Source: an uncultured Bacteroidia bacterium (lineage in GTDB: Bacteria; Bacteroidota; Bacteroidia; Bacteroidales; UBA932). From it: a DNA stretch of 7,148 nucleotides. Below, piece by piece: positions 7,061 to 7,148 of the stretch. The notes beneath the pieces are model-generated. The model worked only from the letters and a program-made list of their open reading frames with translations. It was not told the origin of the DNA and did no database searches. The stretch covers positions 1 to 7,148 of the forward strand of contig CADBUS010000043.1 in NCBI GenBank assembly GCA_902797895.1, written 5' to 3'. A program made the translations under genes and the position numbers. How positions within the stretch are numbered: the stretch's first letter is position 1; each line of letters starts with the position of its first letter.

Positions 7061-7148
7061 TTTTTTCTACCAACACAACCGCGTATGCGGCAACCCCCTC
7101 CTGGCGGCCGACAAAGCCCGCCCCCTCTGTAGTTGTGGCCTTTACCGA
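7050..7148 (-). CDS. ispF: 2-C-methyl-D-erythritol 2,4-cyclodiphosphate synthase, C-terminal end (partial)
   Basis: The minus strand from the window edge reads 32 residues, SVKATTTEGAGFVGRQEGVA followed by AYAVVLVEKICR, and then TAA at 7052-7050. This matches the C-terminus of IspF, whose conserved KATTTE-LGF-GR-EGI-A-AV block contributes to the active site at the trimer interface. IspF makes the cyclic diphosphate in the MEP pathway to isoprenoid precursors, in the cytosol. Only the last fifth of the usual 160 or so residues is in the window, and the rest lies to the right. The -33 box of the tRNA promoter overlaps its final codons. The identification rests on the motif alone but is specific. 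Confidence 0.88.
   Translation of the reverse strand, partial: SVKATTTEGAGFVGRQEGVAAYAVVLVEKICR

Overview
The window looks like chromosomal DNA of a member of the Bacteroidota, most likely order Bacteroidales. The evidence is a Bacteroidales-type enolase and cysteinyl-tRNA synthetase (KMGKS variant), a coiled-coil lipoprotein resembling the Cbp1 adhesins of Bacteroides, very few Shine-Dalgarno sequences, tRNA genes without an encoded CCA, and one excellent Bacteroidales-type promoter (TTTG-N19-TATTTTTG) in front of the tRNAs. Genus cannot be fixed from this sequence.

Layout. Positions 1-290 are non-coding: five short hairpins between 45 and 157, enclosed by two copies of a 20-bp direct repeat, then a strong terminator (238-269) for the leftward gene that follows. 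293-994 (minus) is a membrane-anchored SIMPL/DUF541 protein. It diverges from eno (1105-2412, plus) across a 110-bp region holding a 17-bp palindrome that carries a -7-like box on each strand. A terminator (2429-2482) separates eno from a guanine deaminase-like gene (2505-2972, plus). That gene runs tail-to-tail into cysS (2969-4501, minus), with overlapping stop codons. Upstream of cysS on the same strand is ssb (4574-5014, minus), whose product lacks the usual SSB C-terminal tip.

The accessory-looking part is 5015-5901. A 446-bp gap upstream of ssb holds two pairs of short direct repeats, an inverted repeat and a roughly 190-bp polypurine tract. The tract runs into a small zinc-ribbon gene (5461-5901, plus) whose N-terminus is built from 18-bp tandem repeats. 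It is followed by a coiled-coil lipoprotein gene (5943-6857, plus). The right edge carries, on the minus strand, the 3' end of ispF (7050-7148), a promoter overlapping its last codons, and a tRNA-Gln(CTG)/tRNA-Met(CAT) pair.

Most genes are housekeeping: glycolysis (eno), purine salvage (guanine deaminase), translation (cysS and the tRNAs), DNA maintenance (ssb) and isoprenoid precursors (ispF). They do not form one pathway. No complete undescribed system is evident. The least ordinary stretch is the polypurine tract together with the repeat-bearing zinc-ribbon gene. Next come the hairpin cluster at the left end and the tail-less SSB.
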